DNA of 64,000 nucleotides from Catellatospora sp. IY07-71 (GTDB lineage: Bacteria; Actinomycetota; Actinomycetes; Mycobacteriales; Micromonosporaceae): NCBI RefSeq assembly GCF_018326265.1, contig NZ_AP023360.1, positions 4,869,501-4,933,500 of the forward strand, given 5' to 3'. Position 1 is the stretch's first letter. Each line of letters begins with the position of its first letter. The notes beneath the pieces were generated by a model, which was not told the DNA's origin, made no database searches, and worked only from the letters and a program-made list of their open reading frames with translations. Of the stretch, positions 24,988 through 33,126 are shown one piece after another. Position numbers and translations under genes: made by a program.

Positions 24988-27900
24988 GTGTTCACCAGCG
25001 AGCAGATCTACCACCGCGTGCGCTGGGATCCCCGGTTCGACCCGGAGCGGTTCGTGCTGGGCGTCCAGCAGCGCGGCGCGGCCCCCAAACGGGTCCCGCT
25101 GCCCGCGTTCACGCCCGGCGGCGACATCCCCTGGCACCGGATCCTGTTCGTCGAGGCCGACGGCGAAGTGGTGTGGGACCGGGCGGCCGGCATCGACCGC
25201 CTCGACACCGCCGGCGTGGGCCGGGTCCGTGAGCAGCGCCTGCTCCCGGCGCCGTTCTTCACTCCGCGTACGCCGCACGCCTGGGACTCCTCCCGCGGCT
25301 GGGCGCCCGCGGCGTTCCCGCAGCCCGCCCCGGGGCCGTCCCGGCTGCGGGTGCTCACCTGGAACACGCTCTGGGACCGTTACGACCGCGACCGCATCGA
25401 CACCGCACGCCGCCGCCCGCTGCTGGTCGCGGCCCTGGAGGCGGCCGACGCCGATGTCGTCGCGCTCCAGGAGGCCGAGCCCGGCCTGCTGGAGCTGCTG
25501 CTGCGTGAGCCGTGGATCCGGGCGCGCTACACCGTGGCCGGTGACCCGGCCGACCCCACCGACCTCGACGGCGGCGGCCTGCTGCTGCTCAGCCGCCTGC
25601 CGGTGCGCGAGGCGGGCTGGCACCGGCTCGGTCCGCACAAGGCCGCCGCCGCCATCACGGTCGACACCGCGGCCGGGCCGCTGGTCGTGGTGGCGACCCA
25701 CCTGAGCAGCGACCGCTCCGGCGAGGCCGTCCAGCGGCGGCAGGCGGAGCTGACCGCGCTGGCCGAGGGCATGGCCGGGATCGGCGCGGACCTGGTGCTC
25801 GCCGGCGACTTCAACGACGGCGGCCCCGCCCCGACCGCGATGCTGGGCCTGGCCGACGCGTGGTCGCAGGTGCACGGCCCGGCCGACGACACGCCCACCT
25901 TCGATCCGGGCGTCAACCCGCTGGCGGCGATCTCGTCGCTGTCCGGCCAGGCCCGGCGGCTGGACCGGGTGCTGCTGCGCGGCGGGCTCCGGCCCGATAC
26001 GGCGGTGCTGCTCGGGGACCGGCCCGGTCCGGACGGGCTGTTCCCGTCCGACCATTTCGGGCTGGCCGTGGACCTGTCCTGCGGGGACGAGCCGGACGCG
26101 CTCGACGTGGCGGCGACCGCGCGCACCGCGCTGGCATGGCTGCCGCCGCAGCGGCTGTGGCCCGCCCTGCAGGAGCTGCGCCGGGCGCACGACCCGTCGT
26201 TCCACCGCTGGCCGCCGCACGTGAACGTGCTGTTCGGGTTCGTGCCCGAGTCGAGCTTCGAGGACGCCGCGCCGCTGCTGTCGGCGGTCGCCGCCGAGAT
26301 CGCTCCGTTCCCGGTACGCCTGGACGGGGTGCACACGTTCGGCCACCGCGACGACGCGACCGTCTGGCTGGACCCGGCCGCCGCGGGGGAGGAGCCGTGG
26401 TCCCGGCTCTGGAGCAGCCTGCGCGAGCGGTTCCCGCGCTGCCGGGGCCGGGCCGAGGGGTTCACCCCGCACCTGACCCTGGGCCGCGCCAAGGACGCGC
26501 AACGCGTGGCCGAACTCTGCGCCGCCCGGCTGAGCGCGTCAGCTGCCCAGGTGGGGGAGCTGGCGCTGCTGTCGCGCCGGGGCGATGAGCCGATGCGCGT
26601 ACGGGCTGTGCTGGCCCTGGGCACCGGGGAGCTGCGCTGGCTGCCCGACGACCCTGCCAGCGGGAAGAGCGGCGACGTCCACACCGGCGGGGTCCACGAC
26701 TCGGAAGTCGCCGGCGCACCTTCTGGGTCGCGGCCGCCCGGCCACGGGGCAGCGGCCCGTGAGCGAGCGGCGTCGATCGACCGCGCCGTCGGCCAGGCCG
26801 CTGCGGTCGTCGATGCGCTGCGGTCGGCGCTGGGCGGCGGTGTGGTGCACGTGACCGGGTCGCGGCGGATGGGCTGCGAGCTGCCCGGCGCGGACCTGGA
26901 CCTGGTGGCGGTGCTGCCCGGCACGGTCAGCGCGGCCGAGGTCGCCGCCCGGGCAGCGGCGGCGCTGCCGGACGCGGCAGGGCTGCGCGAGGTCACCGGG
27001 GCGCGAGTGCCCGGCCTGCGGTTCACGGTCGGGGAGCTGGACGTCGATCTGGTGGTGGTGAGCAGCGGCGGGATCGCTGCGGCCGAGGCCGTGGCGCGCC
27101 GGGAGGAGCTGGGCGAGGCGGCAGCGGTCGCGCTGAGCGCGGTCAGCGACGCCGACGCGGTGCTGGGTGTGCTCGGCGACCGTGACCGGGCCGCGTTCGT
27201 GCTGCTGGCGCGGCAGGTCAAGGAATGGGCGCGAGCGCGCGGGCTGGACGCGGCGCCGTTCGGCGGGCTGCCGGGCCTGGCCTGGTCGGTGCTGGCCGCC
27301 CGGACCGTGGCCGGGCTGCGGGAGCCGCTCCCCGAGCCGATGGGCCTGCTGCGCCGGTTCTTCGAGGACTGGGCGGGCTGGGACCGGCGGCAGCCCGTGA
27401 CGCTGTCCGGAGACGTGCCGGGCGGGTGGCCGGAGGGCACCGTGCTGACGCCGAGCGCGCCGGTGCGCTCGTGCAGCGCCCAGCTCGGGCCGGACGGGCT
27501 GGACCTGCTCGAGCAGGAGCTCTACCGGGCGTGGGAGGTGCTGGACGCGGCTTCGGGCACGGGAGCGGACCCGTGGTCGCGGCTTGTCGCGCCGCCGCCA
27601 CTGCACCGCCGCCACGGCGCGTGGGCGGTGGTGACCGTACGCGGCGGCGAGGACCTGCACGGCCGGGTGCGCGGCCGGATGCGGGCGCTGCTGAGCGCCC
27701 TGAAGGAGCTGGGTGTGACCGGCACGCACGCCTGGCCGCGGCCGTTCACCACCGATCCGGTGACCCGGTACGCCGTGGGCCTGGGCCGGACCCCGCCGGA
27801 CGCGGCCACGCTGGCGGCGGCGGCCGCACGCTGGTCGGCCGGGCTGCCCGGGGTCACCGTCGAGCGGGCCGACAACGGCGCGGTGCCGACGCTGCGCTGA
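24988..27900 (+). CDS. Multidomain RNA-repair protein: RCED (DUF504), EEP, 2H phosphoesterase and nucleotidyltransferase
   Basis: The 970-residue protein has four parts. Residues about 1-80 (EQIYHRVRWDPRFDPERFVL) match the MJ1316/DUF504 RNA cyclic-group end-recognition domain. Residues about 118-360 form an endonuclease/exonuclease/phosphatase domain with its full motif set (LTWNTLWD, VVALQEAEP, LAGDFND, PSDHFGL). Residues about 365-550 are a 2H phosphoesterase with HVNVLFGF and HLTLGRA. After a flexible linker (about 555-590) comes a nucleotidyltransferase with GSRRMGCELPGADLDL near 623 and a third Asp in LDVDLVVV, followed by a poly(A)-polymerase-like C terminus. Such fusions are thought to process damaged RNA ends: recognise 2',3'-cyclic phosphate, trim or open it, and add nucleotides. 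The GTG start has GAGGGG upstream. RtcB is encoded 3.3 kb away. Confidence 0.85.
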   Translation: MFTSEQIYHRVRWDPRFDPERFVLGVQQRGAAPKRVPLPAFTPGGDIPWHRILFVEADGEVVWDRAAGIDRLDTAGVGRVREQRLLPAPFFTPRTPHAWDSSRGWAPAAFPQPAPGPSRLRVLTWNTLWDRYDRDRIDTARRRPLLVAALEAADADVVALQEAEPGLLELLLREPWIRARYTVAGDPADPTDLDGGGLLLLSRLPVREAGWHRLGPHKAAAAITVDTAAGPLVVVATHLSSDRSGEAVQRRQAELTALAEGMAGIGADLVLAGDFNDGGPAPTAMLGLADAWSQVHGPADDTPTFDPGVNPLAAISSLSGQARRLDRVLLRGGLRPDTAVLLGDRPGPDGLFPSDHFGLAVDLSCGDEPDALDVAATARTALAWLPPQRLWPALQELRRAHDPSFHRWPPHVNVLFGFVPESSFEDAAPLLSAVAAEIAPFPVRLDGVHTFGHRDDATVWLDPAAAGEEPWSRLWSSLRERFPRCRGRAEGFTPHLTLGRAKDAQRVAELCAARLSASAAQVGELALLSRRGDEPMRVRAVLALGTGELRWLPDDPASGKSGDVHTGGVHDSEVAGAPSGSRPPGHGAAARERAASIDRAVGQAAAVVDALRSALGGGVVHVTGSRRMGCELPGADLDLVAVLPGTVSAAEVAARAAAALPDAAGLREVTGARVPGLRFTVGELDVDLVVVSSGGIAAAEAVARREELGEAAAVALSAVSDADAVLGVLGDRDRAAFVLLARQVKEWARARGLDAAPFGGLPGLAWSVLAARTVAGLREPLPEPMGLLRRFFEDWAGWDRRQPVTLSGDVPGGWPEGTVLTPSAPVRSCSAQLGPDGLDLLEQELYRAWEVLDAASGTGADPWSRLVAPPPLHRRHGAWAVVTVRGGEDLHGRVRGRMRALLSALKELGVTGTHAWPRPFTTDPVTRYAVGLGRTPPDAATLAAAAARWSAGLPGVTVERADNGAVPTLR

Positions 27901-27906
27901 GCCGGG

Positions 27907-28761
27907 TCACTCGTGCACGACCACCACCGGGCAGGCCGCGTGGTGGACCAGGGCGTGGCTGACCGAGCCGAGCATCAGGCTGGCGAAGCCGCCCCGGCCC
28001 CGGCAGCCGACCACGACCGTCTCGGCCCCGGCCGACGCCTCGACCAGGGCCCGCGCGGCCGTCTGCTTCAGCACGAGCTTGCGTACGTCCACCTCCGGGT
28101 AGCGCGACAGCCAGGGCGCGAGCGCGTCGTTGAGCACCATCCGGGCCCGGACCTCCAGCGCGTCCTGCATATCGAGCCCGGCGGTGGCCTCGCTGAGCGA
28201 GCCGACCCAGGCGTGCAGCACGGTCAGCCCGACGCCGCGCAGGCTCGCCAGCTCGAACGCGACCCGGGCGGCCGCCGCGGAGCGGGGCGAGCCGTCGACG
28301 CCCAGCACGATGCGCCTGCCCTCGTCCGGGTCCGGGGCGGTACGCGGCCGGATCACCGCGACCGGGCAGGTGGCGTGCATGGCGGTCTGCAGGCTGGTGG
28401 AGCCGAGCAGCAGGTCATGGAAGCCGCCGTGGCCACGGCTGCCGACGGCGAGCAGGGCGGCCTCCTTCGCCTCGCGGATGAGCCCGTGCGCCGGGTCGTC
28501 ACAGACGATGGCGGTGGTCGTGGGGACCTGCCGCGCCGCCGCCAGTTCCCGGGCACCGGCCAGCAGGTCCTCGCCGAACGTGGTGACCTCGTCGGTGAGG
28601 TAGCCGTAGGCGCCGCGCGGTCCGGGGGAGTCGACCACGTAGACGAGCCGCAGCGGCGCGCCGCGGAGCCGGGCCTCCTCGATCGCCCAGTCCAGGGCGA
28701 GGTCGGAACAGGTCGAGCCGTCGACGCCGACGACGATCGGGGCGGGCAGCGTGGTGTTCAT
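27907..28761 (-). CDS. Tandem universal stress protein
   Basis: The 284-residue protein consists of two UspA domains. Each begins with a VVGVDGS or VLGVDGS motif and ends with an ATP-binding signature: VGSRGHGGFHDLLLGSTS in the first and VGCRGRGGFASLMLGSVS in the second. Both carry the G-x2-G-x9-G-S/T pattern, so the protein should bind ATP. Tandem Usp proteins are common in actinobacteria and respond to hypoxia or stationary phase. GGAGGTGA lies four bases before the ATG. A 23-bp element found also upstream of the DUF3103-like gene lies about 110 bases before the start. Confidence 0.88.
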   Translation of the reverse strand: MNTTLPAPIVVGVDGSTCSDLALDWAIEEARLRGAPLRLVYVVDSPGPRGAYGYLTDEVTTFGEDLLAGARELAAARQVPTTTAIVCDDPAHGLIREAKEAALLAVGSRGHGGFHDLLLGSTSLQTAMHATCPVAVIRPRTAPDPDEGRRIVLGVDGSPRSAAAARVAFELASLRGVGLTVLHAWVGSLSEATAGLDMQDALEVRARMVLNDALAPWLSRYPEVDVRKLVLKQTAARALVEASAGAETVVVGCRGRGGFASLMLGSVSHALVHHAACPVVVVHE

Positions 28762-28869
28762 GGGGTCACCTCCGGCGGTGTCAGGCCGTGTATGCCGATC
28801 CGCGGCGGGTCCCGCCAGCTCCAGCCTATACGTCCACGCAGGTCCCGGCATGTTCGGCCGGACCCGCGC

Positions 28870-28892
28870 AGGATCTCATGAATCTAAATGGA
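28870..28892 (-). promoter_or_regulatory. Shared 23-bp element, copy 1 (upstream of the stress protein)
   Basis: Read on the minus strand it runs TCCATTTAGATTCATGAGAT and then CCT. It matches the element at 31054-31076 at 21 of 23 positions. Its end overlaps the small dyad ATGGAC-ACC-GTCCAT (28888-28902). The next minus-strand gene is the universal stress protein. TTTAGAT may include a -10 box, but no matching -35 box is clear. Confidence 0.5.
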
Positions 28893-28932
28893 CACCGTCC
28901 ATCCTGGAGGGTCGGCGGGGAATGGCGCAAGG

Positions 28933-29820
28933 TCATGAAAGTGAACGATGTAGCGGTTTGCGGAAGCGCGGCAGCCGCTGCACGACCCGGTAACCGGCCC
29001 GTTCGTAGAGGTCGACGGTGCGGTGGGGGTTCTCGGCGACGGTCCGGAGCAACGCGGTCCGCGCGCCGTGCTCGCGCATCGTGGTCAGGCTGCGGGCCAG
29101 CAGCGCCGAGGCCAGACCCCGCCCTCGGTACGCCGCCCGCACCGCGACCCACGGCGAGTCCACGCTGCCGTCGTCCTGGCGTTCGTTGACGATCAGGCCG
29201 GCCACCTCGTCGCCGTCCCAGGCGACCACCCACAGGCCGGTGTCGCGCGCGTCGGCCAGGTATTCGTCGTAGTCGACGGCGATGAACCCGAGGCGGTCGT
29301 CGGCGAAGCACTCCTCGATCGCGGCATGGATCGTCGGGTGGTGTTCGGCTCGCACCGGACGCAGCCGCAGCCCGACCGGCAGCGGCGGGATCGGCACCAC
29401 GTCCACCGGCCGGCTCAGCCGCACCACGGTGAAGGCCACCTGATACCCGTGGTCGCGCAGCAGCTGCTGGGCGTCCGTGTGGCCCTCGTCGGCATTGCCG
29501 CCCAGCACCGCCTGCGGCACCGCGGCACCGAGCGCCGCTGCGCCCGTCTCCTGACGGCGCAGCATCGCCGTGGCGTGGCCCCGGTCGCGATGGGCGGGAT
29601 GCACGCACCCGGTCACCAGGAACATCTCCGTGCCGTCGGATTCCGTCCACCGGTCCAGCCGGCTGTATCCGACGACCTCGCCCGCGTCGACGGCGACCAG
29701 TCCGGACGCGCCGAGATCAGCCGGGCCGGGCAGCGAAACCTCGCCGTCCACGGCGCGGGCCGCGTGCCACACCCGGTCGAGCGCCTCGTCGTCGGTTCTC
29801 GCGTACGGCCGCAGCTCCAT
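28933..29820 (-). CDS. Tandem-GNAT acetyltransferase
   Basis: The 295-residue product contains two GNAT-like halves. The first (about 1-140) has VTGCVHPAHRDRGHATAML, a recognisable acetyl-CoA loop. The second (about 150-290) has VAVRAAYRGRGLASALLARS and ENPHRTVDLYERAGYRVV, the complete motif A and B. The duplicated layout is the same as in mycothiol synthase, but the sequence is not close enough to call it that. One half probably catalyses and the other is structural. The gene starts MELRPYARTDDEALD. No operon partner is evident; the stress protein gene lies 171 bases downstream. Confidence 0.8.
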   Translation of the reverse strand: MELRPYARTDDEALDRVWHAARAVDGEVSLPGPADLGASGLVAVDAGEVVGYSRLDRWTESDGTEMFLVTGCVHPAHRDRGHATAMLRRQETGAAALGAAVPQAVLGGNADEGHTDAQQLLRDHGYQVAFTVVRLSRPVDVVPIPPLPVGLRLRPVRAEHHPTIHAAIEECFADDRLGFIAVDYDEYLADARDTGLWVVAWDGDEVAGLIVNERQDDGSVDSPWVAVRAAYRGRGLASALLARSLTTMREHGARTALLRTVAENPHRTVDLYERAGYRVVQRLPRFRKPLHRSLS

Positions 29821-29940
29821 GCCCTCGCACGCTACCGCCGCCGCTGCCCCCGTCGCCGTTGATTTCTCCGCGCGCAGCCCACACCGGTGCGCCGACGTGG
29901 TGCGGCCCGCCCGCCGAGGTGGCCGGGCGGGCCGCCCCGG

Positions 29941-31017
29941 TCACAGTTCGGACACCCAGTACGGGCTGACCTCCAGCCAGCCGTTGGCGGCGGCGCCGTT
30001 GAGGCGGCCGCTGCTCGCGGTGGACAGGGTGTACCACGAGTCCACATAGTCGGGGTCGTCCGTCCACCAGGACGTCGGGATCGCCGACAGGATCGGGTCG
30101 ACCAGCGGGATGTACACCCCCAGGTCGAAGATGGTCAGCAGCGCCGTGGCGATGGCCGAGGCGAGCTGTTGGTAGTTGGTGTCGCCGTCGTCCTCCATCA
30201 TCACCACGTCGGCGAGGTCGTACTTGTAGCCGGAGAAGTGGACGAGCAGCTGATTGGGGTGATACGTCGTGCCGTCGTGGTCGAGGTAGGGCAGCTGGAC
30301 GATGTCGACCTTGGCCTTGCCGTCGAGGCCGAACCCGCCGACGATGCTGTAGATCTCGGCCGCGCCCTTGATCCAGGGCTCCTCGTCGTCGGACAGGCGC
30401 ACCGCGTTGACCTTGGTGGCCCAGTAGCCTCCGGCGCGCGTGGCGGCGCCGGTGACGCCGTTGCGGGCGAGTTCCCGGCGCACCACGTCCAGGCCTGCGG
30501 GCAGCGCCTTGGCGACGTCCACCTCGATGACGACGACGGGCTGGGCGGGGGCGCGCCGAGGGTCGAGCCGGACCTGCCGGCCGTCGGGGGCGTACGCGAC
30601 GACCGCCGCGTCCTCGTCGTCGTTCGGCGCGGCCGCCACCAGCGGGGTCGCGCCTGAGGCCAGGGCGGCGCGCATCGCGTCGGTGGCCAGCCGGGCGCGG
30701 ACCAGCGAGCCGGTGGCCTCGGGGAGGCCCTTGGCGGTGCGTACGGCACGGTCGGCCGCCTGGGCGCGGCCGGTGAGGGCGGCGTCGGCCCGTAGCGCGG
30801 ACAGGTCGACGGGTCCGGTCAGCAGCGCGGCGCCGAGCCGGTCGCGGACGGCGTGATCGGACAGCGAGCCGGCCACCTGCCGGGCGAGCGTGTCCAGGGC
30901 GGTCGCCACGCCGGAAACCGGGGCGGCGGGGGCCGGGGCGGCCGTGGCGGGCAGCGCGGGCAGGGCGACGGCGAGGGCCGTGCACAGGGGCAGGAGAAGG
31001 CGGCGCAGGGCGTGCAT
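29941..31017 (-). CDS. Secreted DUF3103-like protein
   Basis: The 358-residue protein starts MHALRRLLLPLCTALAVALP with a clear signal peptide ending near ATAAPAPAAP. The rest matches, as far as I can recall, the DUF3103 family (PF11301): a helical region to about residue 130, a strand pair (VVAYAPDGRQVRLDP, PVVVIEVDVAKALPAG), and a C-terminal domain with NQLLVHFSGYKYDL and two Trp-rich segments. Function unknown. The GGGGAG site seven bases before the ATG decides the start over an ATG five codons upstream. The shared 23-bp element lies 37 bases before the start codon. Confidence 0.72.
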   Translation of the reverse strand: MHALRRLLLPLCTALAVALPALPATAAPAPAAPVSGVATALDTLARQVAGSLSDHAVRDRLGAALLTGPVDLSALRADAALTGRAQAADRAVRTAKGLPEATGSLVRARLATDAMRAALASGATPLVAAAPNDDEDAAVVAYAPDGRQVRLDPRRAPAQPVVVIEVDVAKALPAGLDVVRRELARNGVTGAATRAGGYWATKVNAVRLSDDEEPWIKGAAEIYSIVGGFGLDGKAKVDIVQLPYLDHDGTTYHPNQLLVHFSGYKYDLADVVMMEDDGDTNYQQLASAIATALLTIFDLGVYIPLVDPILSAIPTSWWTDDPDYVDSWYTLSTASSGRLNGAAANGWLEVSPYWVSEL

Positions 31018-31053
31018 GTGGATACTCCCCATCCGATCCGCCGCTCGTGGCGA

Positions 31054-31076
31054 AGGATCTCACGCATCTAAATGGA
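31054..31076 (-). promoter_or_regulatory. Shared 23-bp element, copy 2 (upstream of the DUF3103-like gene)
   Basis: On the minus strand it reads TCCATTTAGATGCGTGAGAT and then CCT, differing from copy 1 at two positions. The dyad CGCATC-N6-GATGCG (31063-31080) overlaps it. It lies directly upstream of the start of the secreted DUF3103-like gene, so it may contain the promoter or be a regulator binding site. Confidence 0.5.
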
Positions 31077-31125
31077 TGCGTTTATGGTGAGCTGCCGCGA
31101 GTGTGGTGGCAAGGTCGGGAAGGTT

Positions 31126-31174
31126 AAGAAGGGCACCTTCTTCTACGCAAAGCGTTAAGAAGGTGCCCTTCCTT
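31126..31174. repeat. Compound palindrome after rtcB
   Basis: A 15-bp perfect inverted repeat has arms at 31128-31142 (GAAGGGCACCTTCTT) and 31157-31171. Each arm is itself nearly symmetrical (AAGAAGG-GCA-CCTTCTT at 31126-31142). It ends seven bases before the rtcB stop codon and could terminate that gene. The AAGAAGGxxCCTT type of palindrome is one I associate with repeats scattered through Micromonosporaceae spacers. Confidence 0.75.
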
Positions 31175-31180
31175 TCTCGG

Positions 31181-32368
31181 TCAGCCCTTGACGCAGATGA
31201 TCTGCTTGAGGCGGGCCACGACGGTGACCAGGTCGGACTGCTGGGCCATGACCTCGTCGATGTCCTTGTACGCCGCCGGGATCTCGTCGACCACGCCGCT
31301 GTCCTTACGGCACTCCACGCCCCGGGTCTGCTCGGCCAGGTCCTTAGCGCTGAACTGCTTGCGGGCCTGGGTGCGGCTCATCCTGCGGCCGGCCCCGTGT
31401 GAGGCCGAGTGCAGCGACTCGGCCGAGCCGAGCCCACGCACGATGAACGACGAGGCGCCCATCGAACCCGGGATGATGCCGAGGTCGCCCCGGCCGGCGC
31501 GGATCGCGCCCTTGCGGGTGACCAGCAGCTCCTGCTCGTCGTGGACCTCCTCCGCGACGTAGTTGTGGTGGCAGGAGATCTCCGGCTCGAACTCGACCTT
31601 CTTGAACTGCCGCCGCACCACGTCCCGCAGCAGCGCCATCATCACCGCGCGGTTGCGCCGGGCGTAGTCCTGCGCCCAGAACAGGTCCCGCCGGTAGGCG
31701 TCCATCGTGGGCTCGCCGGTGACGAAGACGGCCAGGTCCGGGTCGGCCAGGTCGGCGTTGTGCGGCAGGTCCTTGGCCTTCGCGATGTGGTATTGCGCCA
31801 GGTCGTTGCCGATGCCGCGCGAACCCGAGTGCAGCATCAGCCAGACCCGTTCCTCGCCGTCCAGGCACACCTCGATGAAGTGGTTGCCGCCGCCGAGGGT
31901 GCCGAGCTGCTGCATGGCCCGGCCCTTGCGGCGCAGCACGCGCTGGGCCGACAGGTCGTCGAAGTCGGTCCAGAAGCGGTGCCAGCCGCGCAGTCCGGTG
32001 TTCAGATGGTCGACGTCGACCGAGTGCTTGTGCAGGCCGAGGCCCACCGGCACGGCCTTCTCGATCTCCGCGCGGAGTCTGCCCAGGTCGTCGGGCAGCT
32101 GGTGGGCGCGCAGCGACGTCAGCTGGGCGGTCATGCCGCAGCCGATGTCGACGCCCACCGCGGCGGGCGCGACCGCGCTGCGCATCGCGATGACCGAGCC
32201 CACCGTCGCGCCGATGCCGACGTGGACGTCGGGCATGACCGCGACCGAGTGCGTCCACGGCAGCCCGGCGACGTTGCGCAGCTGCTCCATGGCGCGTTCG
32301 TCGACGCCCGCGGGATCGGCCCACAGCCGCAGCGGCGCCATGGTGCCGGTGATGGTCTGGAACGGCAT
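31181..32368 (-). CDS. rtcB: RNA-splicing ligase RtcB
   Basis: The 395-residue enzyme joins RNA ends bearing a 2',3'-cyclic or 3'-phosphate to a 5'-OH, using GTP and manganese. Diagnostic motifs are all present: MPDVHVGIGATVGSV, VGVDIGCGM (metal-binding Cys), TLGGGNHFIEV, LHSGSRGIG, CHHNYV, and SASHGAGRRMSR, which holds the histidine that becomes guanylylated. The length matches the bacterial family. The start MPFQTITGTM follows GGGGGGAAA. It lies near the multidomain RNA-repair protein, suggesting shared repair work. A PadR gene ends 63 bases upstream in the same direction, so both may be on one transcript. Confidence 0.95.
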   Translation of the reverse strand: MPFQTITGTMAPLRLWADPAGVDERAMEQLRNVAGLPWTHSVAVMPDVHVGIGATVGSVIAMRSAVAPAAVGVDIGCGMTAQLTSLRAHQLPDDLGRLRAEIEKAVPVGLGLHKHSVDVDHLNTGLRGWHRFWTDFDDLSAQRVLRRKGRAMQQLGTLGGGNHFIEVCLDGEERVWLMLHSGSRGIGNDLAQYHIAKAKDLPHNADLADPDLAVFVTGEPTMDAYRRDLFWAQDYARRNRAVMMALLRDVVRRQFKKVEFEPEISCHHNYVAEEVHDEQELLVTRKGAIRAGRGDLGIIPGSMGASSFIVRGLGSAESLHSASHGAGRRMSRTQARKQFSAKDLAEQTRGVECRKDSGVVDEIPAAYKDIDEVMAQQSDLVTVVARLKQIICVKG

Positions 32369-32431
32369 GTGGTTTCCCCCCGTAGTCGGTGCCGACACAG
32401 GAGTGTGCCGAGCCCGGCACCTTTCGACCAC

Positions 32432-33055
32432 TCAATATCCATTGTCCCGCGGGGCGGGCGGGTGGGGATAGGGCACCGGCGCGCCGCCGTCCAGCGACGC
32501 GGCCAGCCAGGCCGACCAGCGGTGCACGACGCGCTGCGACTCCAGGCCCATGAGCAGCACGGCGTAGTTGCCGAACCGGGGATGCGCCGGGTCGTCCATG
32601 CCCTGGGCACGCATGTCCGCGGCGTCCTGCTCGTATTCGGCCAGGGTGCGCGCGGCCTGCGCGGCGAGGTCGCCGTAGAGCGCGGCCATCGCCGCCGGGT
32701 CGCCGCTGTTGGCCGCGTACGCCTTGAGCGTGATCTCGCTGCGCGGCTGCGCCACGGGCGGCACGACCAGCCAGGCCCGCAGCGCGGCGAGCCCCTCGGG
32801 GGTCAGCTCGTACGTCTTCTTCGCGCGCGGACCCGGCCCGGCCTCCTCGGCGGCACGCACCCAGCCGGCGGCCGCGAGCCGGGCCAGCTCGGGATAGATC
32901 TGGCTGTGCTTCGCCGTCCAGAAGTGGCCGATCGGCGCCTTGACCCTGCTCGCGAGCTGGTAGCCGGTCGCCGGGCCGCGGGTGAGCAGGGAGAGCAGCG
33001 CATAGCCCAGCGTCGAACCGGCCGTTGCCGAATCGTCACCGTCGCGGGCTCCCAT
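32432..33055 (-). CDS. PadR family transcriptional regulator
   Basis: The 207-residue protein has the PadR winged helix at residues about 15-95 (LGYALLSLLTRGPATGYQLA, FWTAKHSQIYPELARLAAAG, KKTYELTPEG) and the C-terminal PadR_C dimerisation helix (about 110-185). Such regulators repress genes for detoxification or multidrug export. AGGAGG precedes the ATG. Two overlapping ATGT-N8-ACAT boxes lie just upstream in the space shared with a divergent lipoprotein esterase gene, so the regulator probably controls itself and that gene, and perhaps rtcB downstream. Confidence 0.88.
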   Translation of the reverse strand: MGARDGDDSATAGSTLGYALLSLLTRGPATGYQLASRVKAPIGHFWTAKHSQIYPELARLAAAGWVRAAEEAGPGPRAKKTYELTPEGLAALRAWLVVPPVAQPRSEITLKAYAANSGDPAAMAALYGDLAAQAARTLAEYEQDAADMRAQGMDDPAHPRFGNYAVLLMGLESQRVVHRWSAWLAASLDGGAPVPYPHPPAPRDNGY

Positions 33056-33068
33056 GGCGCCTCCTTGC

Positions 33069-33100
33069 TATGTAACTTTTGACATGTCAACTCTGACATA
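33069..33100. promoter_or_regulatory. Double PadR operator
   Basis: The segment from TATGT to ACATA contains ATGT-N8-ACAT at 33070-33085 and a second ATGT-N8-ACAT at 33084-33099, sharing the central palindrome TTGACATGTCAA. This is the published consensus form of PadR operators. It begins 14 bases upstream of the padR start and ends 27 bases before the esterase start. Confidence 0.75.
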
Positions 33101-33126
33101 TTCGCGACGTGAGACAGGGGTCCGCC

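Noticed and set aside
28933-29820. Calling the tandem-GNAT protein mycothiol synthase
   Set aside because: It has the same two-domain layout, but the length, motif order and neighbourhood do not let me distinguish it from other tandem GNAT proteins.
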